Below are positions 47,150 through 55,795 of a stretch of 64,000 bases of DNA, piece after piece (the stretch's first letter is position 1; every line of letters begins with the position of its first letter). The DNA lies in the NCBI GenBank assembly GCA_021730105.1, contig CP072538.1:806001-870000 (forward strand), given 5' to 3'. This stretch comes from Candidatus Ruthia sp. Plio_17_S18 (GTDB lineage: Bacteria > Pseudomonadota > Gammaproteobacteria > PS1 > Pseudothioglobaceae). The position numbers and the translations under genes were made by a program. Under the pieces are notes generated by a model. The model did not search any database. It worked only from the letters and a program-made list of their open reading frames with translations, and was not told the DNA's origin.

Positions 47150-47888
47150 GCGTAGGAATAGACGCAAAAAATCTATTTATCAACCTGTATTTAAACTATT
47201 ATCTATTATTGTTTTATTAGGATTCATTGCATGGGGCATACAAAATACCCACCTAAGTGAGTTCTTCAAAGTTGATATCAAGTGGTAAATTGATAAAAAC
47301 CTTCCAATCACACAGCAAGTATTAAAACAACGCATACTCCCCTTAATCACTGAAACGTACCAACTAAATTTACACGAAATTAAACACGAATTAGAACGCC
47401 ACCCGTGGGTCACAGAGGCAGAAGTAAGTCGTCTTTTTTGGAATTTTATCAATATCAAAATCAATGCGCAACAAATCAGCATGCGCTGGCAAAACAAAGA
47501 CTGTCCGAATGATGCCAAAACACAAATCTGCCAAGGCTACATCTCCACCAAGGGTGAGCTATTTACATCCAATAAAATAATCAAATCAGATGCCATTATT
47601 GCCACTTCAACAAATGATAAAGATATTGTAAAAACCCTGTTTAATGATGATCAAACCTATCGAGCCATTATCAAGCCAATGGTAATTACATCCATCTTTA
47701 AAACTAATATTGATACTCTTTTTATTAAGCCTAATATTAAAGTCGTATTAGGCTACCAGAAACAGCAAAAACGACTTAAAATTTTTGTTAAAGTCTATAA
47801 AAAATTAAGGCAATCAATTGCACGCGCTAAACTCAACCGTGCTACATTTGATATGCGCTACGCTAAAGGATTTAGCCTCAAGCTTTAG
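47139..47888 (+). pseudogene. ftsQ: divisome protein FtsQ, single in-frame TAA
   Basis: The frame from ATG 47139 spans 250 codons: a basic start, one membrane span (about 19-34, KLLSIIVLLGFIAWGI), the POTRA region (LPITQQVLKQRILPLI, HPWVTEAEVSRLFWN) and the C-terminal YAKGFSLKL. The only lesion is TAA at codon 50 (47286-47288); glutamine would fit. All 199 codons after it are open, so the mutation is recent, tolerated through reinitiation, or read through. ftsA and ftsZ do not follow. Confidence 0.85.
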
Positions 47889-48570
47889 CATTTTGTTTAA
47901 CAACAAGTTGATAGCACAATGCCAAGCTAATCAATGTCCAATAAAACACAATGGCTTTAACCACCCACCCCAACATGTCAGGAAGTCCAATTAGTGACAT
48001 AAGGAATGAAAAAATCATACCCGCTAATGCGGGCAAAACAATTTGCAAAAAGAACAAGTTAGCTTGAGAGATGAAATTTAAATTCCATTTATATTTTGAA
48101 GGCTGATCAGTAGCAATGTTAATAAAATTTAAGGTGATTGGCATCACCAAAAAATACATAATTAACTGCAAAAAAGCAATACCACTGATAATCACTGGAG
48201 CCATGGTTACTAGGCCAATAAACAGCGTTAAACCAACAAATCGGATAATTTTATTAAAATTAAGCACTGGTACAATCCCAGAAACGCTATTTTGACCCAA
48301 AATAACCAGACGATACACATTGATTGAAAGCGTTAAATAGCCATAAAAAAACAGCAATAAATATATCATCATATTATCAGGCAACTGAATATCAGCAATT
48401 TCCTTATTGCTAAAAACGCTGTTCATTATGCTGAGTATATCAGGCAAAATTGCTAAAAAAGGAATGGAGATTAATACTGGCAAAATAGAAATTTCTAGTA
48501 TTTTTTTCCAATTCATAAGTGCAAAGGCAACACTTGCTAGCATTATTTTATTAATCGGGAGTGCGTTCAT
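47878..48570 (-). CDS. multi-span membrane protein, function unknown
   Basis: A 230-residue protein with about six hydrophobic segments (WKKILEISILPVLISIPFLA, MIYLLLFFYGYLTLSINVY, a VGLTLFIGLVTMAPVIISG span and others). No motif I can name; it has the look of DUF-type proteins of the BPSS1780 / YciC kind. It converges on ftsQ with an 11-base overlap, occupying the place where ftsA would be expected. Starts 4 bases after mltD's end. Confidence 0.7.
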   Translation of the reverse strand: MNALPINKIMLASVAFALMNWKKILEISILPVLISIPFLAILPDILSIMNSVFSNKEIADIQLPDNMMIYLLLFFYGYLTLSINVYRLVILGQNSVSGIVPVLNFNKIIRFVGLTLFIGLVTMAPVIISGIAFLQLIMYFLVMPITLNFINIATDQPSKYKWNLNFISQANLFFLQIVLPALAGMIFSFLMSLIGLPDMLGWVVKAIVFYWTLISLALCYQLVVKQNAKA

Positions 48571-48574
48571 ATTT

Positions 48575-50149
48575 TTATTTCATGTTAGAGTTAACAACAT
48601 TAACAATAATGGTTAATTTTTGTTTAGGCTGTAGTGGTTTTTTGCCCGTCAATTGATTCCAATTTTTAAGCTGACCAATCCGCACGCCAAACTTATGCGC
48701 AATTATGGATAAATTATCACCACTTTTAACGTAATAGGTAATCTTTCTATCGATATTTATACCTACATTGACGAGCTTTGATAAATCTTTAGGTTGGGTT
48801 GAATTAGGATGCCATAATACCAATTTTTTGCCCACTTGAAGTGGCTGAGTTTTGGTAATATGATTCCACTTTACGATGCTATCTACATGAGTATTGTACT
48901 GTCTAGCAATACGCCATAAACTATCGCCACTAACAACAGTATGAATAACTCTAACACCAGTTTTTTTTGCATTCATTCTTTGCGCTTCTCTTTGCGCTTC
49001 TGACAATGAATAATACTGAGCATTTTTTTGTGGAATTGGCACAATCAAATACTTGCCTACTTTAACCACATTGCCATGCAAATCATTCACACTCTTAATC
49101 TGGCTTATTGTGGTGTTGAATTGATGAGCAATCTTGCTTAAACTATCACCTTGATTAATTTGATGGCGTACCCATTTCATTCTAGCCTCTTTAGGGTGTT
49201 TGGCTAAATTTTTTTTAAAAGTTGCGATTGTATCAATCGGCAATAATAAATTATAATTTCCCTTGCTCGGTGTTGCCCAACGTTTAAGCCCTGGATTTAA
49301 AGTATACAATTGCTCTAAATCTAGCTGAGCCCACTCAGAAATTAATGCCAAATCACATTGCGAATCAAGCTTAATGGCTTGCACTTGAGGTATGTTATTA
49401 ACTGTTGTGATTATTTGCCCGTATCTTTCAGGATGCTTAATGAGTTGTGCCACTGCCAACAATCTTGGCACGTAACCTCTGGTTTCTTTTGGCAAGTCCA
49501 GGTGCCAAAAATCAGTTGGTCTGCCTTGTCGTTTGTTTTTAGCAATGGCTTTTTGCACACGTCCAGGACCTGAATTATAAGCAGCAATTGCCAATAACCA
49601 ATCTCCCTTAAATAGTTTATTAAGATTTTTCAAATATCTAACAGCCGCCTTAGTTGAGGCTAGCACATCACGACGTGCATCATACCACCAGTTGTTTTGC
49701 AAGCCATATAACTTTCCAGTCGAAGGAATAAACTGCCACAAACCTGAGGCTGTGCCATGCGAATAAGAAAATGGATAATAAGCCGATTCAACAATGGGCA
49801 ACAAGGCAATTTCAATGGGTAATCCAGCACGCTCCACTTCTGTTTTCACTAAATGTAAATAAGGTTGTGCACGTTTTGTAACACGCGTTAAATAATCAGG
49901 ATTTTTTTTAAACCAATCAATATGCCAGAACAATTCTTTTTGACTAGGTGTGGTTAACGTATAGCGATTAGCAATATAACGCCAAAGGTCTTTTTCAACA
50001 ACCAAGTCGTTAGTACTAATTTGAACTGGTTTTGGCGCTGCTTTTACAACAATCGTTGAAACTGTAGCACCCTCACAAGCAGTAAACAACAAAAATGAAA
50101 GATATAAAAACCGTTTAAAAAATTTTAAGATTTTGAACCACCTGTACAC
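48575..50149 (-). CDS. mltD: membrane-bound lytic murein transglycosylase D
   Basis: A 524-residue lipoprotein (lipobox FTAC) with an SLT catalytic domain: LPIVESAYYPFSYSHGTASG contains the catalytic Glu and is followed by LWQFIPSTGKLYGL and AIAAYNSGPGRVQKAI. Three LysM repeats follow (WVRHQINQGDSLSKIAHQFN, HTVVSGDSLWRIARQYN, YYVKSGDNLSIIAHKFG). It cleaves glycan strands at the outer-membrane face. Overlaps bolA by 25 bases. Confidence 0.96.
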   Translation of the reverse strand: MYRWFKILKFFKRFLYLSFLLFTACEGATVSTIVVKAAPKPVQISTNDLVVEKDLWRYIANRYTLTTPSQKELFWHIDWFKKNPDYLTRVTKRAQPYLHLVKTEVERAGLPIEIALLPIVESAYYPFSYSHGTASGLWQFIPSTGKLYGLQNNWWYDARRDVLASTKAAVRYLKNLNKLFKGDWLLAIAAYNSGPGRVQKAIAKNKRQGRPTDFWHLDLPKETRGYVPRLLAVAQLIKHPERYGQIITTVNNIPQVQAIKLDSQCDLALISEWAQLDLEQLYTLNPGLKRWATPSKGNYNLLLPIDTIATFKKNLAKHPKEARMKWVRHQINQGDSLSKIAHQFNTTISQIKSVNDLHGNVVKVGKYLIVPIPQKNAQYYSLSEAQREAQRMNAKKTGVRVIHTVVSGDSLWRIARQYNTHVDSIVKWNHITKTQPLQVGKKLVLWHPNSTQPKDLSKLVNVGINIDRKITYYVKSGDNLSIIAHKFGVRIGQLKNWNQLTGKKPLQPKQKLTIIVNVVNSNMK

Positions 50150-50433
50150 TTAGGCGAATCTGGTGCGTCATTTTTCATTTGCCACTCATCAGACGTATAA
50201 GTGTGCATTGCCAATGCATGAATATGGCTCATTTCCTCTTTAAATAACCGATTAATAAAACGGTGTCTTTCAATTAGTTTTAAATCGTTAAAATAATCAC
50301 TCACGACAATTAATTTAAAATGGGATTCGCTAGCAGAACCAGAATGATTATGAGACTCATTAATCACCTCAAGATAACTTGGGCTTAGTGCCGTTTTTAA
50401 TTGTTCAGTCAAATGTTGTTGCATATTAATCAT
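50125..50433 (-). CDS. bolA: BolA-family protein
   Basis: A 102-residue protein with the BolA fold: VINESHNHSGSASESHFKLI and ERHRFINRLFKEEMSHIHAL with the invariant His. BolA proteins act with monothiol glutaredoxins in Fe-S trafficking. Overlaps the flavin reductase by 4 bases. The tail (DAPDSPKCTGGS) is slightly longer than usual. Confidence 0.93.
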   Translation of the reverse strand: MINMQQHLTEQLKTALSPSYLEVINESHNHSGSASESHFKLIVVSDYFNDLKLIERHRFINRLFKEEMSHIHALAMHTYTSDEWQMKNDAPDSPKCTGGSKS

Positions 50434-51443
50434 AACGCACTACCCTCAAAGGCAAATTCAAAAGCATCAGAAAAGAAGTCTTCTTTAAACATGCCTCGCT
50501 TCACAAATGTATCTGCTGCGGCTCTAACCATTGCTGGAGGACCACAAGCATAAACTTCATAATCGACTAAATGTTCGAAATCAGTCAACACACTTTCGTG
50601 CACATAGCCTGTTCTTCCTTTCCAAGCGCTGTTCGCTTGTGATAATACAGGAATAAAACTAATGTTTTCATGGCTTTTAGCCCACTGCTCAGGCAAATCA
50701 GTATACAAATCCTGCTCATCTCTTGCGCCCCAATAAATATGAATTATTCGCCTAGATTTGATTTCAATTGCATGTTCAACCATCGCTTTCACAGGGCCAA
50801 AACCTGTGCCACCAGCTACTAAAATAATGGGTTTTTCGCTTTTCTCTATAAAATAAAAATCTCCCTTAGGTCCTTCAATTTTAAGCAGTGACTTCTCTTG
50901 CAACTCATTAAAGACAAAGTTGGTAAATTTACCATCTTCAATTAAACGCACGTGAAGCTCAATCAAACTCGTATTGCTAGGTGCATTAGCAATGGAAAAA
51001 GCACGAGGCTCAAAATCAGGATGTATTAAATCAATATACTGCCCTGCTAAATATTGCAACGACTCAGAACCAGGAATTTTTAAAAATACTTGTGTCACAT
51101 CATGGTTAAGATGCTTGATACTTTGCACCTTACAAGGCAGGGTTCTCACTTCAATATCGGCAACACTGTCCAACTCAGCCACCGCCAAAGCAACATCAGA
51201 TTTAGCCCTGCATTGGCACAATAAAGCCATGCCTTCTGCCACTTCTTCTGGGGTGATGCCAGAAGGTATTTCACCTTCGTAACCAACTTCACCCTCAATA
51301 ATAGTCGCCTTGCATTTACCGCAAAAACCTTTCTGGCAACCATAAGGAAAATTTAACCCATGAGCCAATGCATCATTTAGAATATTGTCCCTACCTTTGG
51401 TTTGAAAAACTCTACCGCTGACTTGATTTTCAATTGTAAACAT
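50430..51443 (-). CDS. ferredoxin-NAD(P)H flavin reductase (AscD / CDP-deoxyglucoseen reductase-like)
   Basis: A 337-residue electron-transfer protein. The N-terminal 2Fe-2S ferredoxin domain has CQKGFCGKCKATIIEG and LLCQCRAK (four Cys), an FAD domain has YIDLIHPDFEPRAFSIANAP, and an NAD(P) domain has VAGGTGFGPVKAMVEH and YACGPPAMVRAA. This is the COG0543-type layout, often annotated as CDP-6-deoxy-glucoseen reductase. No sugar-pathway genes are near, so it more likely serves another acceptor such as a flavin or ubiquinone step. Confidence 0.88.
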   Translation of the reverse strand: MFTIENQVSGRVFQTKGRDNILNDALAHGLNFPYGCQKGFCGKCKATIIEGEVGYEGEIPSGITPEEVAEGMALLCQCRAKSDVALAVAELDSVADIEVRTLPCKVQSIKHLNHDVTQVFLKIPGSESLQYLAGQYIDLIHPDFEPRAFSIANAPSNTSLIELHVRLIEDGKFTNFVFNELQEKSLLKIEGPKGDFYFIEKSEKPIILVAGGTGFGPVKAMVEHAIEIKSRRIIHIYWGARDEQDLYTDLPEQWAKSHENISFIPVLSQANSAWKGRTGYVHESVLTDFEHLVDYEVYACGPPAMVRAAADTFVKRGMFKEDFFSDAFEFAFEGSAL

Positions 51444-51524
51444 GTGTTTGTATCTAATAATTTTTCGTGCTGATATTATAATGTAGGTTACATTCCATTA
51501 ATACCCAGTAATTAAAAGCTTTTT

Positions 51525-52442
51525 ATGCCAATTCAAACTAACAAAACCGTAATATTTTTAATGGGTCCTACCGCCTCAGGCAAGACTGATTTAGCCATTA
51601 AATTAAGCCAGCAGTTCAAAACTCGGCTCATTAGCGTTGACTCCGCCCTTATTTACAAAGGCATGAATATTGGCACTGCCAAACCAGACAAGGCAACCTT
51701 AAAAAAATACCCGCATCACTTAATTGATATTTGCAACCCAGAAGATTCATACTCAGCATTTGACTTTACTCGCGATGCTAATGCACAAATCAAAACCGCT
51801 TTTGCCAATAACGAATTGCCTATTTTGGTAGGTGGTACATCATTTTATTTTCACGCATTGGAATATGGCCTATCCAAATTGCCAGAATCAAATGCCGAAT
51901 CTAAAGAAAAATTCAACCAATTACTTAAAAGTAAAGGCACCATTGCACTACACCAAGACCTTAAAAAAATCGACCCTCAAGCAGCCAATCGCATCCACCC
52001 AAATGACACGCAAAGAATCACGCGCGCACTGGAAGTATTTGATATAAGTGGAAAAACACTCAGCGAACTACAAGGCAACAAAAAATTCATTATTAACTAC
52101 CCTATTAAAAAAATCATCCTCATGCCCGAACGAAGCGAGCTACATCAACGTATTGAAAAACGTTTTTTATCAATTATAGAGCGTGGATTTTTAGATGAAG
52201 TAAAAACCCTAAAACAAAACACAAATCTCCACGCAAACCTACCTGCCATCCGCTGTGTCGGCTACCGCCAAGCATGGCAATATTTAAACGGCGAAATAGG
52301 CAAAGCAGAAATGATAGAAAGAGCCATCATTGCCGCCAGACAACTGTGCAAACGCCAAAGCACTTGGCTGAAAAATGAAAAGGGCGCCTTAACTTTAAAA
52401 AACCGTAGCCCTACTGAAACCATTACATTTATCAACTCATAA
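51525..52442 (+). CDS. miaA: tRNA dimethylallyltransferase
   Basis: A 305-residue enzyme with P-loop GPTASGKTDLAI, DSALIYKGMNIGTAKP, HHLIDICNPEDSYSAFDFTR and VGYRQAWQYLNGE. It attaches the isopentenyl group to A37, the substrate of MiaB encoded earlier. It ends at the edge of the CRISPR remnant. Confidence 0.97.
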   Translation: MPIQTNKTVIFLMGPTASGKTDLAIKLSQQFKTRLISVDSALIYKGMNIGTAKPDKATLKKYPHHLIDICNPEDSYSAFDFTRDANAQIKTAFANNELPILVGGTSFYFHALEYGLSKLPESNAESKEKFNQLLKSKGTIALHQDLKKIDPQAANRIHPNDTQRITRALEVFDISGKTLSELQGNKKFIINYPIKKIILMPERSELHQRIEKRFLSIIERGFLDEVKTLKQNTNLHANLPAIRCVGYRQAWQYLNGEIGKAEMIERAIIAARQLCKRQSTWLKNEKGALTLKNRSPTETITFINS

Positions 52443-52454
52443 AACAAAACAATA

Positions 52455-52492
52455 GTTGTGATTTGCGTTTAGGCGATATAGTCGGTTACAAT
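52455..52492 (+). CRISPR. single fossil type II-C-like CRISPR repeat
   Basis: A 38-base sequence starts GTTGTGATTTGC, contains TAGTCGG and ends TTACAAT, so it has the GTTGT...ACAAT ends of type II-C repeats. It lies just past cas2, where such arrays are expected. A related sequence lies upstream of cas9 at 55548. No second repeat is visible, so the array has collapsed. The following 30 bases could be a fossil spacer. Confidence 0.45.
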
Positions 52493-52524
52493 CACCTTGT
52501 CTGAAACGCTGTAATACTAGACTT

Positions 52525-52555
52525 TTATCATTTTTTCTAGTCAAAAAAATGATAA
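52525..52555. repeat. 12-base perfect inverted repeat
   Basis: TTATCATTTTTT (52525-52536) and AAAAAATGATAA (52544-52555) are perfect complements around a 7-base loop. It lies between the lone CRISPR-like repeat and cas2. It lacks a clear T-run on either side; it may be an old terminator for the cas or array transcript. Confidence 0.55.
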
Positions 52556-52592
52556 TTGTTCTGGTGTTTTTTTCCGTAAAAACCTCAATACG

Positions 52593-52826
52593 TCAAAATT
52601 GTTTATCAGTTATTCTGATAATATGCACCTCACCGTCTGCTGGTAAATGAATGTGAACTCGATTAATGTGTACTTGAGCATTTTCTTCACTACTAGAATG
52701 GCGCATATACACCGAGTATTGCATCATGGTAAAACCATTTTCAAGTAAGAATTTAAGAAAATAGCGATAATCTCTTTTCATTTCAATGTCATCTGTTGGC
52801 AAATCAAACAAAACTATTGTCCACAT
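52593..52826 (-). pseudogene. cas2: Cas2, truncated
   Basis: From the ATG at 52826, preceded by GGAGGTG, the product reads MWTIVLFDLPTDDIEMKRDY, YSVYMRHSSSEENAQVHINR and IIRITDKQF and then stops at TGA. In frame beyond the TGA, RIEVFTEKNTRT continues like the normal Cas2 C-terminus, so a nonsense change (probably GGA to TGA) has removed the last 20-30 residues. Cas2 with Cas1 integrates spacers. The type II-C form fits the neighbours. Confidence 0.88.
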
Positions 52827-52846
52827 AGTTTGCACACCTCCAAACA

Positions 52847-53593
52847 TTATTTTTTTGGATAAACCAATAGTTTGCTTTCTTGAGCAAAATTGCGTTTTAA
52901 ATCTGCCATTAAGTAATGCGCAGATACCATTAGTGGCATTTGTTTGTTTTTAAACTTAACGCTCTTACTAATTAAATCTAAAAAGGGATTTTAGTTTCTT
53001 TGATCATACCAATATGTTCATTATCTTGATACAGTTGATAAGCGATACTATCCGCCCAAGAACGCAAAGGTTTCATTAAATCATCTGCCAAACATAAGCC
53101 GTTATATTGGTTGTGATGAAATAAACCAATAGCAGGATGCACAGCCCACTTGCTACAATACTTCTAGCAATCATAGCACGAATGATTGAATAACCGTAAT
53201 TTAACACGGAATTTACACCCTCTGCATTTTGGTCACGCACAAAATCTTTACCAAATCAAGCCTTCCAATAATATTGTGCTGCTAAACCTTCACAATTTGT
53301 ACTATCACCTGACTTCACTTCATTTGCTAATTTTTACAAGCACATAAAAGGCTTATCAAACTGTTTGAGTGTGTTGGCTTGATGGGTGATTTTTTGCTGG
53401 ATAACTTGTTTCCATAGGTTTTTACGCACTGGCTCAGTGATATTGATTTGTTGCTTGAGGATTTTTTGATGTAGATTATTTCTCTCGGAAATTAGTAAAA
53501 TAGTGAAATATGGTAGGTGCTTTTCATCACACAAAATAATGATTATATTGTTCTTTTGGCATTCAATAACCAGGGGCTGAGTGATACTAATAG
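52847..53593 (-). pseudogene. cas1: Cas1, broken, N-terminus deleted
   Basis: The middle of Cas1 is readable as ILCDEKHLPYFTILLISERN and EPVRKNLWKQVIQQKITHQA (in the chimeric frame ending at 53334). The C-terminal part lies in shifting frames: VHPAIGLFHHNQYNGLCLAD, LADDLMKPLRSWADSIAYQL and ADLKRNFAQESKLLVYPKK to TAA 52847. The first roughly 60 residues are missing, fused to the end of cas9. Several stops and shifts make it dead. Cas1 is the spacer integrase. Confidence 0.9.
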
Positions 53594-53894
53594 TTGATGC
53601 AGTATTTAACCTGAGTGTAACATCATAACCACCGCCTATTTTTTGTACTCTATAAAACACTTTTAAACCATTATCTTTTTCAATGCTAACCGTATCATTA
53701 ATATGCAGAACCATTAAAAATTCAAAATCTTCTCCATGCTTAGTTTTGATAATAGGTTGTTTTGGCATGTTGACTCCTTTAGCACGATGAGACGCCTCCA
53801 TTATTGTTACAAACTCGACTTTAACTTTACCCAACTTATCCTTAACACCAAATTTATTTTGTTCTAATTTTTTCTCTGTGGTTTTTGATTGCAA
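53334..53894 (-). other. chimeric open frame: Cas9 C-terminus fused to Cas1 middle
   Basis: A continuous 186-codon frame. Residues 1 to about 99 are the C-terminal end of a Cas9 (HGEDFEFLMVLHINDTVSIE, YRVQKIGGG); from about 101 it is Cas1 (ISITQPLVIECQKNNIIIIL, LCDEKHLP). It was created by a deletion that joined the two genes in frame. I see no sign of a selected product: both parts are incomplete and flanked by decay. Confidence 0.75.
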
Positions 53895-55411
53895 AACTCT
53901 TACCCGTTTAATAGGGTTTTTACCTAGTTTTAAGGTTCGTAAATTTTCCTCATTAAATGCTTCTTTGCTATTTTGTGATTTTCAATATGCTCTAAAACAA
54001 TATTTTTAACTTACTCATCAACAATACTCATGGCATTTTTAATGCTAAATTCTGAATTGAGTGTTTTACGATAAACCAAACCACCATGTTTGGCAATATA
54101 TCCAACACCAGTCTCTTCATGCAAACCATCTAATAATTTTAACTTACCACAAAGCCTTTAGTGATATTCACATCACAACCTAATTCGCACATATAATCTT
54201 GTGCTAAACGATAAATATAACGGGTGTCATTTAGTTGAGATGAAATAAAGTCTCGTTTTTTCAAGCCTTCTTCTTTCATATAAAAACGACTGATTTTGGA
54301 TTTTAAAGAGTGATTTGAATGGCTTGGTTCAAACTCAATCAAACAGAGTTTAACTGCAGTTTGTTTGTCAAAATCCTAATGAGTAATTAACCTTGCTTTA
54401 AGTGAGTATTTTTTCTTAATCGTAAATTAAGTCTTCAAATAGTTGAGATTGTGCTTGATTTGAGTATTCATCCCAACTATCGCCAATTACACCACTAACT
54501 TCACAAGCAGTAATATTGCCTCTCAATTTATTTTGATAGGTTTTTGTCTAAACCTAATTCTTTTTTTAAAGCGGTTATTGTGATTTTCAAAATAAATTTT
54601 TAATTTGTCTTTTTGTTCATCGCTTAATTTAAAACATTGTTCACTATAGTGTTTTGGCTCTAATGAGCACTTACCCACTCTGTCTTTTTTAAGTTTTAAA
54701 GAGCGTTGATAGAAAATAATTTTTTCTACTTAACTGATAAATTCATTTGGCAAATCAAAATATGATTGTTGTTTTTTCCACATTTTGTGCATTTCATCTT
54801 TATATATTACTCTTGTCAGTACGCAAATGTCCTCCATCATGTGAGCACTTCCCCAACTTCAAGATTGAATAAATACTCACCTAAAGTTCTAGCATAATTG
54901 TACTCAATAGCTTGATAACCTTCGGCAATATTTGCTTTAAATTGCCATTCTTCGTCTTTGGTTTGTCTGCTATCAAGTATTGATAAATAAGTTTGTGTAT
55001 CAGGGTCATATACTAAGTCACCTGCTACTTGTTTTTTACTGGATCAAAACCCTCGTCTTGCGACAAAATGCAAAAGCACTCTGCCGAATTCGTGTGGTGT
55101 TAATTGCTCATCTAATCCCTTGGTGCGCAGTTCGTAAGGATCGCCTAACTAATTTAGTAATTTTTCTTGTCCAAAATTATTGCTTAATGCTTGAGGCAGT
55201 AAATCAAGTGAGATTAAATAATTAGTCATTCTTAGCTTGCGCCTTGCTCGGCGTTTTTGGTTTTTGAGTGTAGGTACTTTTACTCTACAGATTTATTAAA
55301 AATTCGCGAGACTAAATCTATAATTTGATTGACTTCACCATCTATTACGCTCATCAATGCCCAGCCGATTGAATTGCTGCCTAAATCTAATCCTAATATT
55401 TTTTTATTCAT
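53594..55411 (-). pseudogene. cas9: Cas9 (type II-C-like), heavily degraded
   Basis: From ATG 55411 the RuvC-I start KKILGLDLGSNSIGWALMSV is clear. It is followed in other frames by the arginine-rich bridge region (NQKRRARRK), DPYELRTKGLDEQLTPHEFG and VLLHFVARRGFDPVKNKQ. Later pieces are KLSDEQKDKLKIYFENHNNR, QLNDTRYIYRLAQDYM and NITKGFVVS, then the C-terminal FEFLMVLHINDTVSIE. Only about 1.8 kb of an expected roughly 3.1 kb remains; I could not find an HNH motif. Many stops and shifts. The gene order cas9-cas1-cas2 marks type II-C. Confidence 0.9.
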
Positions 55412-55547
55412 TATTACTTTTCCTGATTTATGTTAATAAAAGGCTAACTACATATAAAAATGCAATCAATAAAACAATATACACCCAATTTTAAATGTTT
55501 TATTCTCTGTTGTTATATGTTCCATAATTTATATTGTGTCTTTGCCT

Positions 55548-55585
55548 GTTGTGATTTGCCATAAGTGGTAGTCGGAAAAATATGT
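55548..55585 (-). ncRNA. possible fossil tracrRNA anti-repeat upstream of cas9
   Basis: The plus strand here reads GTTGTGATTTGCC..., sharing GTTGTGATTTGC (12 of 12) and TAGTCGG (7 of 7) with the repeat-like sequence at 52455, but differing in the part between. This is what a tracrRNA anti-repeat with a central bulge would look like, if transcribed on the minus strand like cas9. I see no convincing terminator hairpin for it. The rest of the roughly 380-base gap (55412-55795) holds only AT-rich sequence and the murD terminator. Confidence 0.4.
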
Positions 55586-55758
55586 GCAAATTTTTTAATA
55601 CTAAATAAAAGAAATTGTATTTGGTTTTTTGAATAAAGTACAATTCTATCAATTTTTATGTTTATAATATAAATTGGTTGTAGCTGCATATCGCTTATTA
55701 AATTTGCTTTTCATACCAATGGGATTTATTTTTCGTAGGCTACGCTCTCTAAAGCTAC

Positions 55759-55783
55759 CAAAACCCTCCTTGCGGGGTTTTTT
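55759..55783. terminator. terminator downstream of murD
   Basis: CAAAACCC (about 55760-55766) pairs with GGGGTTTT (55774-55781), with T on the plus side and A before the stem giving T on the minus side, so it can work in both directions. It is 13 bases past the murD stop. Confidence 0.75.
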
Positions 55784-55795
55784 AATGGGCGTTAT

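Noticed and set aside
47180..47518. Minus-strand 112-codon ORF opposite ftsQ
   Set aside because: The plus-strand ftsQ frame is collinear over its full length; the antisense product has no support.
4539..47888. Reassignment of TAA to glutamine
   Set aside because: Intact, conserved genes such as metK, hemA and the CDF exporter end at TAA exactly where their families end, and an intact RF1 gene is present. The in-frame TAAs are better explained as nonsense mutations.
52525..52555. Inverted repeat as an insertion-sequence end
   Set aside because: No transposase or target duplication is nearby; it is AT-rich and more likely a relic terminator.
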